Shown one piece after another: positions 9,445 to 19,367 of a stretch of DNA of 64,000 bases. The stretch's first letter is position 1. Each line of letters starts with the position of its first letter. Under the pieces are notes generated by a model. It worked only from the letters and a program-made list of their open reading frames with translations, had not been told where the DNA came from and did no database searches. The stretch comes from Olavius sp. associated proteobacterium Delta 1 (GTDB taxonomy: Bacteria; Desulfobacterota; Desulfobacteria; Desulfobacterales; JAFDCJ01), in assembly GCA_902749685.1 (NCBI GenBank), contig CACVKW010000228.1:62001-126000 (forward strand), given 5' to 3'. Both the position numbers and the translations under genes were made by a program.

Positions 9445-10497
9445 CTAGTGCGACTTCGTCCGGGTCCAGGCTTCATCCATAATACGGTTGTCCTTGCCCA
9501 GATCCTTGGTGAAATACAGCGTTTTCAAAATTTCCGGCGGCGGCCAGACACCGGGATTTTCCAGATCTTCTTTGTTCAGGTAAGGCCGAGCGGCCTCATT
9601 GGGGGTTGCAAAGTGGTTGTAATTAGTCAGCGAGGCATTGACCTTGGGATCCAGAATCCAGTTGATCCATTTGTGGGCCGCATCCGGGTTGGGGGCTTTG
9701 GCCGGTATGCACATGGAATCAAGCCATATTTCACTGCCTTCCCTGGGTACCACAAACCCTAAATTTTTCGGATCTTCGGCAATGGCCTGGATGGCGTCAC
9801 CGTTGTAAACGATGGCCGCAGCCGACGCATTGGCAACAACATCGTTCTTACCGCCGACACCGCCTTTAAAACCCAAACAACTTTGACGTTTTTTGGTTTG
9901 AATCAGCAAATCCGCTGCCGCCTTGAGCTCCTTGGGATTAATGCTGTTAAAATCGTATCCGAGATAGAGCAGGGCGATGCCCATCATCTCACGCACCGAG
10001 TCGATGAGGGCAAAAGGACCCGGGTCCTTTTGGGGATCAAAAATAATAGACCAGCTTTGTGCGTCGGCGTCCTTGATGCGGTCTTTACGATAAATTAGAC
10101 CCACGGTACCCCACTGCCAGCCGGCCGAGTACTTATTGCCGGGGTCGAAAGTGGTTTGCTTGAATTTAGGGCCCAGGTTCTTCAGGTTGGGAAGCTTGGC
10201 ATGATCCAAAGGCTGGATCAGTCTCAGGCTGATCAGGCTGGGCATGATATAATCGGAAGGCACAATGATGTCATACTGCGACACCCCGCCGGCCTGCAAT
10301 TTGGCCATCATCTCCTCATTCGATTCATAAAGGTCCAGCCGAACTTTGATACCTGTCGCCTGTTCAAAGTCTTTGGGCATGTTTTCTTCATCCATGTACT
10401 CCGACCAGATGAAAATCTTTAGCTCATCTCCTGCTGCAAAAACAGTTCCGCCAAATACAATCGACAACGCCACCAGCACTAAAATTAATTTTTTCAT
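9445..10497 (-). CDS. potD: Spermidine/putrescine-type ABC substrate-binding protein
   Basis: 350 residues with a cleavable signal peptide (hydrophobic core LILVLVALSIVFGGTVFA), so periplasmic. The start of the mature protein, ELKIFIWSEYMDEENMPKDF, and the later MPSLISLRLIQPLDH and AYVYNGDA-like segments (IVYNGDAIQAI) are PotD hallmarks. It should capture a polyamine or a similar cation for an ABC importer. No potA, potB or potC lies nearby, so the partner transporter is elsewhere or the protein serves another system. A clear CTCCTCCCCC (minus-strand GGGGGAGGAG) ribosome site precedes the ATG. Confidence 0.9.
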   Translation of the reverse strand: MKKLILVLVALSIVFGGTVFAAGDELKIFIWSEYMDEENMPKDFEQATGIKVRLDLYESNEEMMAKLQAGGVSQYDIIVPSDYIMPSLISLRLIQPLDHAKLPNLKNLGPKFKQTTFDPGNKYSAGWQWGTVGLIYRKDRIKDADAQSWSIIFDPQKDPGPFALIDSVREMMGIALLYLGYDFNSINPKELKAAADLLIQTKKRQSCLGFKGGVGGKNDVVANASAAAIVYNGDAIQAIAEDPKNLGFVVPREGSEIWLDSMCIPAKAPNPDAAHKWINWILDPKVNASLTNYNHFATPNEAARPYLNKEDLENPGVWPPPEILKTLYFTKDLGKDNRIMDEAWTRTKSH

Positions 10498-11061
10498 CTC
10501 CTCCCCCTTTCACCCGCCTCAATTGATCGGGAATGGTCAATTGAAAGCTCCCTGTTATTTGTAAATCGCGAAAGGCTTCAGACATTTTCGGCCCAGCGCC
10601 GAAAAGTCAAGCCTCCTGCTCCCCGAGGATCATTGATTCATTAGAAAAATTGTCGCCATAAGTCAAGAAAAGGATCATGCGCCTCCGGCTTTAAACCGTT
10701 CAATCCAGAACAATTATCCTGTTTGGACATCTTTTTGCTATTTAGCCAAATCTATTTAACTATTTAATTTAAATTATAATTCAACCGATAGGGAACAAAG
10801 CAAACTCCTAAAAAGATGCTAAAGAATCTATCTGATATGCCGATAGCTTATTTGTGTCTGCATCTATATAAAGATGAAGTACATAAATTATTAGGCTTTT
10901 TGTTTCGCGGCGCATTTAAGGCATACCCGCTGAGTTGCCTCACATATTCATGACACGTTGCACTCCATTTCACAATTGCGAACAATTGATGGTGTTTGAT
11001 GTCATGGTGGATATCAAACCTGAGATTTGTTTTTATAACATAAGGGGACAGGGAAATTCTT
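10498..11061. other. AT-rich intergenic region between divergent genes
   Basis: These 564 bases separate potD-like (minus) from the sensor kinase operon (plus). The central part, about 10735-10790, is almost pure A/T and includes TATAAT-like sequence (AATTATAATTC), a likely promoter zone. No good -35 at the proper distance was found and no RNA gene or conserved peptide was recognised. Confidence 0.45.
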
Positions 11062-12366
11062 ATGCAAGAACAAGCTTCTAAACCAGAAATGTCCGATGAA
11101 AGATTGAATCACAAAACCTGCAATTGCCAAAACGCCAAGATGCCCCTTGGAAATGGTCAAAATGAGATCCATCAATTGATCTCATTGCTGCCCACCATAT
11201 TAATCGGCCTGTCCAGGGACAGTAAAATTGTCCTCTGGAATTCAGAAGCGGAACGCGTAATCGGTAAAAAACAATCAGAGGTGATGGGATTTCCCATTCA
11301 GCAATGCAGCATTGATTGGGACTGGGATAAAATTGACGGCGGGATTTCGAAAAGCCGTACCGCCAGTCAGCCAACCCGGGTGGATAACATACGATTCCAA
11401 CGGCCGGACGGTAAAGAACGATATCTGGGTATGACCATTAATTATCTGGATGGCGAGGATGATTGTATTTTGGGGTCGACCATCATCGGCGCGGATATTA
11501 CCGATCGCAGAAAGCTGGAAACTCAGCTGCAGCAGTCGCAAAAAATGGAAGCCATCGGACAGCTGGCTGCCGGAATCGCCCATGAGATTAATACGCCAAC
11601 TCAATTTGTGGGAGACAATACCCGCTTTTTCCAAGATGCTTTTGAGGATTTGAGAAAAATTATCAGAGAATATGAAAATTTGATTGGCAAAGCAAAATCG
11701 GACTCGCTGACCGGGGATCTGATAGTCGGGGCTGAAAAGCGCATCCAGGATATGGATCTGGAATACCTGGAGCAGGAAATTCCGGTCGCCCTGCAGCACA
11801 CGCTCAAGGGGGTGGACCGCATTACTAAAATAGTACAGGCCATGAAAATCTTTTCCCACCCGGGAATGATTACCAAAGAACCTACTGATATTAATCAGGA
11901 AATTGAAAAAACAATTACCATCTCCCGCAATGAATGGAAATATGTCGCCCAGATGGAAACGGATTTCGACTCGAACTTACCGGCTGTCCCCTGTTTCAGG
12001 GCCGAATTAAATCAGGTGATCTTAAATTTGATTGTCAATGCCGCCCATGCCATTGCCGAGGCTAACGAAAACGCCTCCTCAGAACAAGGTATCATTCGCA
12101 TCCGCACTTATCACAAAGATAATTGGGCTAAAATTCGTATCAGCGATACCGGTGCCGGTATCCCGCAAGAAATCCGCCATAAAATATTTGACCTGTTTTT
12201 TACCACCAAAGGACCCGGCAAGGGCTCGGGTCAGGGGTTGGCTATTTCGCATAGCGTTATTGTTGAAAAACACAAGGGAACACTGGACTTAGAAAGCCAG
12301 GAAGGCAAGGGAACCACTTTTATTATCGGTCTACCACTAGGAGCTGAACCGGACGAAAATGAATGA
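11062..12366 (+). CDS. PAS-domain sensor histidine kinase
   Basis: 434 residues, no membrane segment, so probably cytoplasmic. A PAS domain spans about 35-150 ([26 protein letters not shown]). The H-box is [16 protein letters not shown] with phospho-acceptor His174. An insert of about 90 residues precedes the N-box ([17 protein letters not shown]), and the G-boxes are DTGAGIP and GSGQGLAIS. It is the NtrB/HWE-like class often paired with receiver outputs. The stop overlaps the next start by 8 bases, so the three signalling genes form one operon. It likely phosphorylates one or both receiver proteins downstream. The stimulus is unknown. Confidence 0.92.
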   Translation: MQEQASKPEMSDERLNHKTCNCQNAKMPLGNGQNEIHQLISLLPTILIGLSRDSKIVLWNSEAERVIGKKQSEVMGFPIQQCSIDWDWDKIDGGISKSRTASQPTRVDNIRFQRPDGKERYLGMTINYLDGEDDCILGSTIIGADITDRRKLETQLQQSQKMEAIGQLAAGIAHEINTPTQFVGDNTRFFQDAFEDLRKIIREYENLIGKAKSDSLTGDLIVGAEKRIQDMDLEYLEQEIPVALQHTLKGVDRITKIVQAMKIFSHPGMITKEPTDINQEIEKTITISRNEWKYVAQMETDFDSNLPAVPCFRAELNQVILNLIVNAAHAIAEANENASSEQGIIRIRTYHKDNWAKIRISDTGAGIPQEIRHKIFDLFFTTKGPGKGSGQGLAISHSVIVEKHKGTLDLESQEGKGTTFIIGLPLGAEPDENE

Positions 12367-13579
12367 CTCCACCAAAAAACGGATTCTGTTTGTTGATGAC
12401 GAGCCATTGGTATTAAACGGCTTACAGCGGACACTCCGTAAAATGCGTGATGTGTGGGATATTACCTTCGCATCCAGCGCGGCAGAGGCATTGGCAATTC
12501 TTGACCATAATCCCATGGATGTCATCATTTCAGACATGAAAATGCCGGAAATGGATGGTTCGCAATTGCTGGCCGAAGTCAAGCAGCGTCATCCGCATAT
12601 TGTCCGTCTCATTCTTTCCGGGCATGTTGAGCAGGAAACCACCATCCAATCCATCCAGTTTGCCCATCAATGTCTTTCCAAACCGTGCGATGTTGAATTA
12701 TTAAAACAAACCCTGGCCAAACTGTTTTCCCTGCGCGATATCCTGTCCGATGATTCCATAAAAAAAATCGTCTCGCAAATCGAATCCCTTCCCAGCCTCC
12801 CCTCCATCTACACCGAGATTATGGCCGAAATGCGATCCGATGATCCTTCGATCGAAAATGTGGGGGCGATCATTGAAAGAGATCTCAGCATGACCGCTAA
12901 AATATTACAGGTGGTCAATTCTGTTTTTTTCGGACTTCCGCAAAGAATCGACACCCCCCGGCAGGCCGTCATGCTGCTTGGACTGGAATCCATTAAATCC
13001 CTGGTGCTTTCAGTAAAAATTTTTTCCGAATTCAGTCAGAATGAATATTCCTGGTTTAATATCGATGCCCTTTTTAATCATAGTATCTCGGTCAGCACGT
13101 ATGCCAAAGCAATTGTCAACAGTGAGAAGATGCATCAGGATTTGATTAATTATTCTCTGATGGCCGGATTATTACACGATTTGGGAAAACTCATTCTGGC
13201 CACGAACTTTAAAGACACTTACCAGCAAGTGCTATCCGAATCGCGCAATTCAGACCACAAATTGTGGGAATTGGAACATGCAACATTCGGTACCAGTCAT
13301 GCGGAGATCGGCGCGTATTTGATGGGGTTGTGGAATTTGGAAAATCCTATAATTGAAGCCATTGCCTTTCATCACTGTCCGTCAAAAAGCGTGTCGCCCC
13401 AGTTGGGGCTGCTGACCGCCGTGCATGTTGCGAATGCATTGGATCACGAAGAGGATTTCCCGCTGGATCAGGAATCGGATTTACCGTATGACGCTGAATA
13501 TCTGGACCGGCTGGGAGTATCGGATCGAATCACCGAATGGCGCCGAGTTTGTAAAGAGTATACCGAAAGGAATGCATAA
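12359..13579 (+). CDS. Response regulator with HDOD output domain
   Basis: 406 residues. The receiver has acidic pair DDE (13-15), phosphorylation site Asp59 in SDMKMPEMDG, switch Ser in LSGH and Lys in SKP. An HDOD domain covers about 135-330 (LPSLPSIYTEIM, IERDLSMTAKILQVVNSVFFGLPQ, LLHDLGKLIL). HDOD proteins are HD-like regulators that bind partners or nucleotides rather than DNA, and often act with diguanylate or phosphatase modules. The ATG overlaps the kinase stop, and the stop TAATG overlaps the next start. Translational coupling implies the three are made in fixed ratio. Confidence 0.92.
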   Translation: MNDSTKKRILFVDDEPLVLNGLQRTLRKMRDVWDITFASSAAEALAILDHNPMDVIISDMKMPEMDGSQLLAEVKQRHPHIVRLILSGHVEQETTIQSIQFAHQCLSKPCDVELLKQTLAKLFSLRDILSDDSIKKIVSQIESLPSLPSIYTEIMAEMRSDDPSIENVGAIIERDLSMTAKILQVVNSVFFGLPQRIDTPRQAVMLLGLESIKSLVLSVKIFSEFSQNEYSWFNIDALFNHSISVSTYAKAIVNSEKMHQDLINYSLMAGLLHDLGKLILATNFKDTYQQVLSESRNSDHKLWELEHATFGTSHAEIGAYLMGLWNLENPIIEAIAFHHCPSKSVSPQLGLLTAVHVANALDHEEDFPLDQESDLPYDAEYLDRLGVSDRITEWRRVCKEYTERNA

Positions 13580-14739
13580 TGAGGACTAAGATCCTATTAG
13601 TGGATGACGATGAAATGCTGCTGGCAGGCCTTAAACGTCAGTTGAGAAATAAATTCCGGGTGGAGACCGCCATCAGCGGTGAAGTCGCGGTCAAGATGGT
13701 CCAAGAAAACGGCCCCTATGCCGTGGTGGTTTCCGATTACATGATGCCGGGTATGAATGGAATTGAATTCCTCACTCAGGTTAAGCAGACAGACCCGGAT
13801 ACGATACGGATGATGTTAACCGGATCGGCCGATATGACCACTGCCATTAAAGCGGTAAATGAAGGCAGTATTTATAAATTTCATCCCAAACCATGTCCGG
13901 CCGAAACCCTGGGATCCGCAATTCAAAGTGGAATTGATGAGTATCAAAAAGTTACGACCGACCAAACGCAGTTGAAAAAAGTCCAAACGTCGCTGGATAA
14001 GGTTCAACTGTCGTTGGCGAATGCCAGTATGATCCAGCAAAAGCTGCTGCCCAAATCCGATCCGCAAGTCGATGGATATGACATCGCCGGCAAGAGCATC
14101 TCCTGTGATGAAACCGGCGGCGATTATTATGATTTTTTCAACCCGAATGAATGGGGTCAGGAAAAAATCGGGATCGTGGTTGCCGATGTGATCGGGCACG
14201 GTATTTCGGCGGCATTGTTAATGACATCGGTCCGCGCCTCGTTTCGGGAGCGCATCCTCAGTCCGGGCGACGGCGTTTCGATTGTATCCGATGTCAACAA
14301 ACGTATCGTCCAGGACATTGAAGAACTCAACCTGTTCATTACCATGTTTTATAGTGAGATCGATCTGAAAAACAAATGCTTCCGCTGGGTGCATGCCGGC
14401 CATGAGTCGGCACTTTCCTATGATCCCGCCACAGATACTTTTGACACACTTGGCGGTGAAGGATTACCATTGGGTGTCATGAAAGATTGGCTTTTCGAAG
14501 AAGCGAAGATTCCAATTCAGCCGGGACAAATAATTCTGATCGGAACCGACGGAATCAAGGAAGCCTGCAATCCACTAAATGAGCATTTCGGCAATGAACG
14601 TTTACAGATGATCATAAAATACAATCACCAAAAATCCGCTAAAGATATATTGAATGAAGTTTATGATGCGCTGGAACGCTTTCGCGGATCTGCTAAAAGA
14701 AAAGACGATGAGACCATGGTCGTCATCAAAGCCCTTTGA
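13579..14739 (+). CDS. Response regulator with SpoIIE/RsbU-type Ser/Thr phosphatase domain
   Basis: 386 residues. The receiver carries DDD (9-11), Asp53 in SDYMMPGMNG, TGS and KPCP. A coiled linker at about 130-155 precedes a PPM-type phosphatase with metal-binding DETGGDYYDFF and VADVIGHGISAALLM, then GTDGIKEA. Such proteins dephosphorylate anti-sigma-factor antagonists in partner-switching systems. No anti-sigma or STAS gene lies beside it, so the target is elsewhere. It is the last gene of the operon. Its final 77 bases recur at 19266-19342 as part of a decayed paralogue. Confidence 0.92.
   Translation: MRTKILLVDDDEMLLAGLKRQLRNKFRVETAISGEVAVKMVQENGPYAVVVSDYMMPGMNGIEFLTQVKQTDPDTIRMMLTGSADMTTAIKAVNEGSIYKFHPKPCPAETLGSAIQSGIDEYQKVTTDQTQLKKVQTSLDKVQLSLANASMIQQKLLPKSDPQVDGYDIAGKSISCDETGGDYYDFFNPNEWGQEKIGIVVADVIGHGISAALLMTSVRASFRERILSPGDGVSIVSDVNKRIVQDIEELNLFITMFYSEIDLKNKCFRWVHAGHESALSYDPATDTFDTLGGEGLPLGVMKDWLFEEAKIPIQPGQIILIGTDGIKEACNPLNEHFGNERLQMIIKYNHQKSAKDILNEVYDALERFRGSAKRKDDETMVVIKAL
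14663..14739 (+). repeat. Direct repeat copy A (3' end of the SpoIIE phosphatase gene)
   Basis: These 77 bases, coding DALERFRGSAKRKDDETMVV and the C-terminus, match 19266-19342 with about five differences. The two copies are in the same orientation and flank the cohesin/dockerin gene pair. Confidence 0.85.
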
Positions 14740-14811
14740 AAAGGGAATTTTCTATTTGACTGATGGCCGAAACTGGAGGTGCGTGAATCAAATCTGTAAT
14801 AAATAACGCGC

Positions 14812-15441
14812 TCAAATACTTGGTCGTTGGGATGGCACTGCGGTCTTGCGCATTATCCTCATATAGCCTAGTCCGGCAAGTCCGGTTCCGAACAGCAATA
14901 GGGTTGAGGGCACTGGCACTGAATGAATAGAGCCGCTGATTAAATCGGCAAAGAGCGCTTGACCATCAGAATCGGTTAAGGAATTTAGGTTTAAGCCCAA
15001 TGGGCTGGTTCCGGCAGCCAACAGGTCAAAGGTTAAGGTCGCCAGTATGAAACTGTCAGCCTGAAAGTTGTCAAGATCCGCAGGGAAATCATAGGAAAGT
15101 CCAAACAGATTTACAGAATCCGTTGCCACAGTTGTCTCTGTATAACTGCCAAATCCCCCGATATCCAATTGATCCCCCAGTACCGGGTCACCATATGATG
15201 CCGAGTTATATGCTAAGATTGCAGAATCGAAAGTTACATCGAAATCAAACCCGCCGAGCGATGGGGCGCTTCCCGAACCAAGACCGCTGACAAGCACATC
15301 AATATCCACAGATGAACCCACGCTGCCGCTGGTAACGGCTGGCGAAAATCCAATGGTGACTGGGCCGGAATTTGCAGCGGAGACGACGAGAAAAGTTAGA
15401 ATAAATACTACCACGAATTTAATCATTGAATTTTTCAGCAC
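14812..15441 (-). CDS. Cohesin-like domain protein with PEP-CTERM sorting signal
   Basis: 209 residues. A signal peptide (IKFVVVFILTFLVVSAANSG) leads into a cohesin-like beta-sandwich: GSVGSSVDIDVLVSGL, then LGGFDFDVTFDSAILAY. The C-terminus is a PEP-CTERM-type tripartite signal: VPVPSTLLLFGTGLAGLGYM followed by basic RIMRK, with VPVP in place of the canonical VPEP. The protein would be exported and processed by an exosortase, ending up at the outer surface. The upstream minus-strand neighbour ends in a dockerin-like module, so the two may bind each other. No exosortase is in the window. Confidence 0.85.
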   Translation of the reverse strand: MLKNSMIKFVVVFILTFLVVSAANSGPVTIGFSPAVTSGSVGSSVDIDVLVSGLGSGSAPSLGGFDFDVTFDSAILAYNSASYGDPVLGDQLDIGGFGSYTETTVATDSVNLFGLSYDFPADLDNFQADSFILATLTFDLLAAGTSPLGLNLNSLTDSDGQALFADLISGSIHSVPVPSTLLLFGTGLAGLGYMRIMRKTAVPSQRPSI

Positions 15442-15523
15442 GATTCGGGCCTCCTGACAGAAAGCATGAAATATTGAACCAACGCCGTTTTTAGCGAAAG
15501 CGGGCGGCTTATTTTAAGGATTT

Positions 15524-18500
15524 TTATGGACACGTGCATCTTGGACAGGTGCACAACAGCACCCCTTTTCTGGCATCACTGACCGTTATGGTCCCGTCTT
15601 CATCTAAATCACAGGCCAGACAGGCATCGGCACTCTGGTTGCGGTAATCGATGATAATTCTCACATCCGCGCGATCGACGACCCCGTCGGCATTCAAATC
15701 ACCCGGCAGGTCTGGCGGGATGAGCAGATCATTTACTTCCTGCGGACCCAAAACGGAATTATAGATCGTTATTTCATCGATCTTGCCGTCCAGGCAGGCC
15801 GCACTGGAATGGCCCAGCATCAAGTCATCGGGCGTGACATTCAGATCGCCGGAAATAGTAAGCGGGACGCCGGCCTGGCCGTCTATATAGATAATAATGG
15901 CTTTAGATGCGCTGTCGTATGTCGCGACCAGATGGTGCCACTGCTGCAGTGTGAGCTGTGGGGCATCGACAAGCTGCAGATCAAGATCGCTGTTCCAGGT
16001 AAAAAGGAAGGGTGTCAGGTTGGACAGCTTCCAGCCGATGGAAGCCCCTTTCCACAGGAACCATTCATCGCCGCCGGTGTTGTGGTTGACGTACAGCCAC
16101 AATGAAATGCTGAAATCCTGGTCCAGCGCCAGCGATCCGGAGCCGTCCGGGATCAGTCCGTAATCGGCGTCACCGTCAAATTTCAAGGCCGGTCCCGTCC
16201 GGCCAATAGACCAGGACGTATCACCATACAAAGCGCCATGATTGTCACTACCCGATGAATCGCTGAAAACAACGCCGCTGCCGTCATCCAGGCTCCAGTG
16301 GCCGGCCAGTACGTTTTCAGTGATTATCCCGGCCTGCAGCCTGATCTCGTCTTCAGTCAAAATCCGGTTGTAGATCCGGACATCATCCAGCAGACCATTG
16401 AGGCAGGCATTGGAAGGATGGCCCAGAAAAAGGCTGCCATTGGTCATCTCAATCGTCCCGCTGACCGCCTGGGTCACGCTTAATTGACCGTCAAGGTAAA
16501 TTCTGACCTCTTGCTGGGTGTAATCATAAACAGCACTCAAGTGCTGCCATTGGTCGACGGCAAGCGGTGCCGGGGCGATGACATGCGCCTCGGTCGTATA
16601 GATAATAAAATAAGGGATGTCGTTGGAAATCTTCCACAAAAATGATCCGTTTTTGGCGACGAAATATTCGTCACCGGGCGTGCTTGCGGTTCGTTTGATC
16701 CACAAAGAGATGCTCAGGTCTCGGGGTACGTCCAGCGGGCTGTGATCGGAATCGACGATTTCGACATAGCCATTGTTTCCATTAAACTGCAAAGCATGGC
16801 CGGTTTTACCGTCCACCCGGGTTACCTCTCCGTAGAGGTTGCCCCGGTTGCCCAGCCCCGATTTGTCCAAGGCTACCGTAGAACCGACGCTTTCATCAAA
16901 GGGCCAGTAGCCGATCAGGCCCCGGGGGTTGAGGTAACTGGCCTGCACGCCGAATTCCATCATTGGGGTTCCGGCTTCGTGGGCCCCCATGTCCGGAGCC
17001 GGACCGGAGTAGTCGTCATTGAAGTTGGCAATCACTTGCCCGGCATCATATCCGGGGCTCCAGTCTTTCTGAGAAAAAAAAATGCCGGTCCCCGCATCAC
17101 GGTCAAAACCCCAGTCGTTCACGTAAACCGGTTTATCGTTTTGGCCGTGTTGTTCGAAGACACCCGCCCCCCAGTAAATCAGCCCGTTGTAAAGGTCAAA
17201 ATCAAAGTCGTTTTCCGGATTCATCGCCACGTTGTAAATGGCATAATGCCCGTCGCTGGCACTTTGCAGGATATTGTTTCGGCTGACACAGTTTCTCAAA
17301 GTGCGCGTGTCGGCGTTGATTTGGGTGCTGTGTCCGGCCAGTCCTGAATCCGGCGGGGGCATCAGGGACGTGTTGTGAAAAATGTAAAGCTTGCCGTCCC
17401 CGTAATATTCTCCGACCGTATTGCCGCCCACTTTAAACAGGGGGCCGCCGTAATTGTGTTCGGGGGCCGGACCTTTGCGGCTGCTGTAAATCACGTTCTT
17501 CCAAATATAGAGCGGGCCATCGTGAACCGGTACGGTGGCGATGCCGACGTATGAGCGGTCGATGTAGTTGCCCCAGATTCTGACATTGCGATTATAGCCT
17601 TCGCTTTCAATGGCATCGTCCCAGCTGCGTTCAAGGTAATTGCCGTAGATGTCCGTGTCGGCATGGGGAAACCCGATACCGAAGTTTTTGGCCTCCCCGA
17701 TACAATCGTTGAAGTAATGTTCATCATCGGAGAAGATTTCGTTATACCGGATGACGTGGTTGCCGCCGCTGGCTTTCAGGGTGATCGCCTTGGGTCCGGA
17801 AGGGTGCCAGGGATCTTGTTTGGTACCTTCATATTTTTCACGATATTCTTTCCAGCTGTTGGAATCGTAGCGCGGGTGATGAATTTTATTGCGCTGGATG
17901 ATGATTTTTTGAATGTCAGCGGAATTGGAATAGATTCCGGCGTCTTCGTTAACGCCGAAACCGTAGGGGTCAGGATCGCCATTTTTAAGGGTATCCAGGC
18001 GTCCCCACCCGCTGATGTCGCAATTTTCGATGATCACATCGTGGACCCCGGGCAAAAGCTTGATCCCGTGAATTCCGGCGTTTTTCAGCGTCAGACCGCG
18101 TATGATGACGTATGAGGCGCTGATTTCCAGGCAATGATCCTGGGCATCGTCGACATCGATCACCGTTTCGGCGCCGGCGGGATGCGTGTACAGGACATAG
18201 GCGTCCGCCGTACCGGAGTCATTGACCAATACGGTCGAATTTGTCGTACCGGCCGGCAGATATACCGTACTGCCCACCGCAAACTGCTCCTGCCAGGTGG
18301 TAGCCGTTAAAATTTCTTGCTGGGCCGGATTGTCACAGGAGATCTTAATCTGGTAGGTGAGACCGGGAACCAGATTGACCAGGCTGCCGCGGTACTCATT
18401 ATTGCGAACGTCATACCACAGGTCCAGGCCCGCCTGCCAGGTCTCTTCCTCGGCAATTTTGTATTCGACGCCGCAGGCATTGGATTCATCGCCATCCGAC

Positions 18501-18637
18501 GAACTATAGTAAATACCGATGGCGTGAAAGGTCGGAACGGCTTGGGCAACCTGGGCAATGGCTTGCCCGGAAAAAGGGCCAAACGCGCATAAGAGAATAA
18601 AACTTAACCCCACTTGTCGAATTTTTAGGCATCCCAT
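15524..18637 (-). CDS. Secreted beta-helix / twin LamG protein with C-terminal dockerin-like repeat
   Basis: 1037 residues from the ATG at 18637, chosen for its GGGGGAG ribosome site and because it starts a good signal peptide (VGLSFILLCAFGPFSGQAIA). An N-terminal Ig-like part and a right-handed parallel beta-helix (repeated IIRGLTLKNAGIHGI, VIIENCDISGWG) occupy roughly 90-580. Two LamG/concanavalin-like domains follow, each with GHALQFNGNNGYVEI or similar and LDDVRIYNRILTEDEI. The end, GDLNADGVVDRADVRIIIDY plus DLDEDGTITVSDA, is a type I dockerin-like calcium-binding pair. It is probably a cell-surface carbohydrate-binding or polysaccharide-acting protein tethered by the adjacent cohesin protein. 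No catalytic residues could be assigned. Confidence 0.85.
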   Translation of the reverse strand: MGCLKIRQVGLSFILLCAFGPFSGQAIAQVAQAVPTFHAIGIYYSSSDGDESNACGVEYKIAEEETWQAGLDLWYDVRNNEYRGSLVNLVPGLTYQIKISCDNPAQQEILTATTWQEQFAVGSTVYLPAGTTNSTVLVNDSGTADAYVLYTHPAGAETVIDVDDAQDHCLEISASYVIIRGLTLKNAGIHGIKLLPGVHDVIIENCDISGWGRLDTLKNGDPDPYGFGVNEDAGIYSNSADIQKIIIQRNKIHHPRYDSNSWKEYREKYEGTKQDPWHPSGPKAITLKASGGNHVIRYNEIFSDDEHYFNDCIGEAKNFGIGFPHADTDIYGNYLERSWDDAIESEGYNRNVRIWGNYIDRSYVGIATVPVHDGPLYIWKNVIYSSRKGPAPEHNYGGPLFKVGGNTVGEYYGDGKLYIFHNTSLMPPPDSGLAGHSTQINADTRTLRNCVSRNNILQSASDGHYAIYNVAMNPENDFDFDLYNGLIYWGAGVFEQHGQNDKPVYVNDWGFDRDAGTGIFFSQKDWSPGYDAGQVIANFNDDYSGPAPDMGAHEAGTPMMEFGVQASYLNPRGLIGYWPFDESVGSTVALDKSGLGNRGNLYGEVTRVDGKTGHALQFNGNNGYVEIVDSDHSPLDVPRDLSISLWIKRTASTPGDEYFVAKNGSFLWKISNDIPYFIIYTTEAHVIAPAPLAVDQWQHLSAVYDYTQQEVRIYLDGQLSVTQAVSGTIEMTNGSLFLGHPSNACLNGLLDDVRIYNRILTEDEIRLQAGIITENVLAGHWSLDDGSGVVFSDSSGSDNHGALYGDTSWSIGRTGPALKFDGDADYGLIPDGSGSLALDQDFSISLWLYVNHNTGGDEWFLWKGASIGWKLSNLTPFLFTWNSDLDLQLVDAPQLTLQQWHHLVATYDSASKAIIIYIDGQAGVPLTISGDLNVTPDDLMLGHSSAACLDGKIDEITIYNSVLGPQEVNDLLIPPDLPGDLNADGVVDRADVRIIIDYRNQSADACLACDLDEDGTITVSDARKGVLLCTCPRCTCP

Positions 18638-19237
18638 GATATCTCTGCTCCCCCAATTGTTGTATTGAAAAACCCGGGCCAACAAAATGCGGCTCTTTTT
18701 AAAGAATATTTGTGCCGCATATTCCTCCCCCGCTATATTAAAAAGTCTGCATCCCGACGCCTGATGATCAGGGATATCGCGAAGGCACCGCATTGTATCT
18801 TAAGGATAAATTCATTAAGATTTAGGCCTTATATCCGCCCCTTTGATCTATTACAAGAGGCAATTTACATGCCACAGGTGTTGAATTGAAAATTCTTAAA
18901 TTATTTTAGATAGTCACAATACGCGGGATAAAAAAGAGGTCTGTGAAATTGGGAATGCAAATATATAGATTTATGAAGGGAATTCCATAAGCATTGGGTA
19001 ATATGATTCAAGCTTGAAATCCGAAATTTAAGGGAATATCGGGACAGGCTTCTTTTCGTGCTTTGAATAAAACAGATTCTTAAAATTGGTAATTTGTAGA
19101 CACAAACTCCTTAGATCCGATGATGCCGGAATCCGTGCAAAACCAATCCTAATTTCACACATAAACTCCTTTGAGGAAAGAATTTATTAATCCTCTCCTG
19201 AGACGATCGGATTTTATTGCAGGATGCGCTGTCTTAG
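18638..19237. other. AT-rich intergenic region upstream of the dockerin protein gene
   Basis: About 600 bases without a recognisable gene between the dockerin protein start and the phosphatase remnant. It is AT-rich and may include decayed coding sequence, given the gene remnant at its end. No promoter pair, RNA gene or repeat copy could be assigned with confidence. Confidence 0.45.
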
Positions 19238-19342
19238 AACCTCGCTGATATTGCGATTGCCGTGGATGATGCGCTGGAACGTTTTCGCGGATCTGCAGAA
19301 AGAAAAGACGATGAGACCATGGTCGTCATTAAATCCCTTTGA
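19238..19342 (+). pseudogene. Remnant of a SpoIIE-phosphatase paralogue (3' end only)
   Basis: After an in-frame TAG at 19235 the frame reads NLADIAIAVDDALERFRG, then SAERKDDETMVVIKSL and stop. This aligns with the C-terminus of the receiver-phosphatase protein (KDILNEVYDALERFRG onward). The last 77 bases are nearly identical at DNA level, and the codons just before them also look related. There is no start codon or upstream domain, so it is a dead 3' fragment. It sits 25 bases from the convergent moaB stop. It marks a past duplication spanning, or an insertion into, this locus. Confidence 0.8.
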
Positions 19343-19367
19343 GTCGAATAATTTAATATTCCCACGA

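Noticed and set aside
11062..12366. Reading the PAS kinase as a membrane sensor
   Set aside because: No hydrophobic segment long enough for a membrane helix is present.
16742..17347. Open frame antisense to the dockerin protein gene
   Set aside because: It is a shadow of the GC-rich third positions of the real gene and has no domain.
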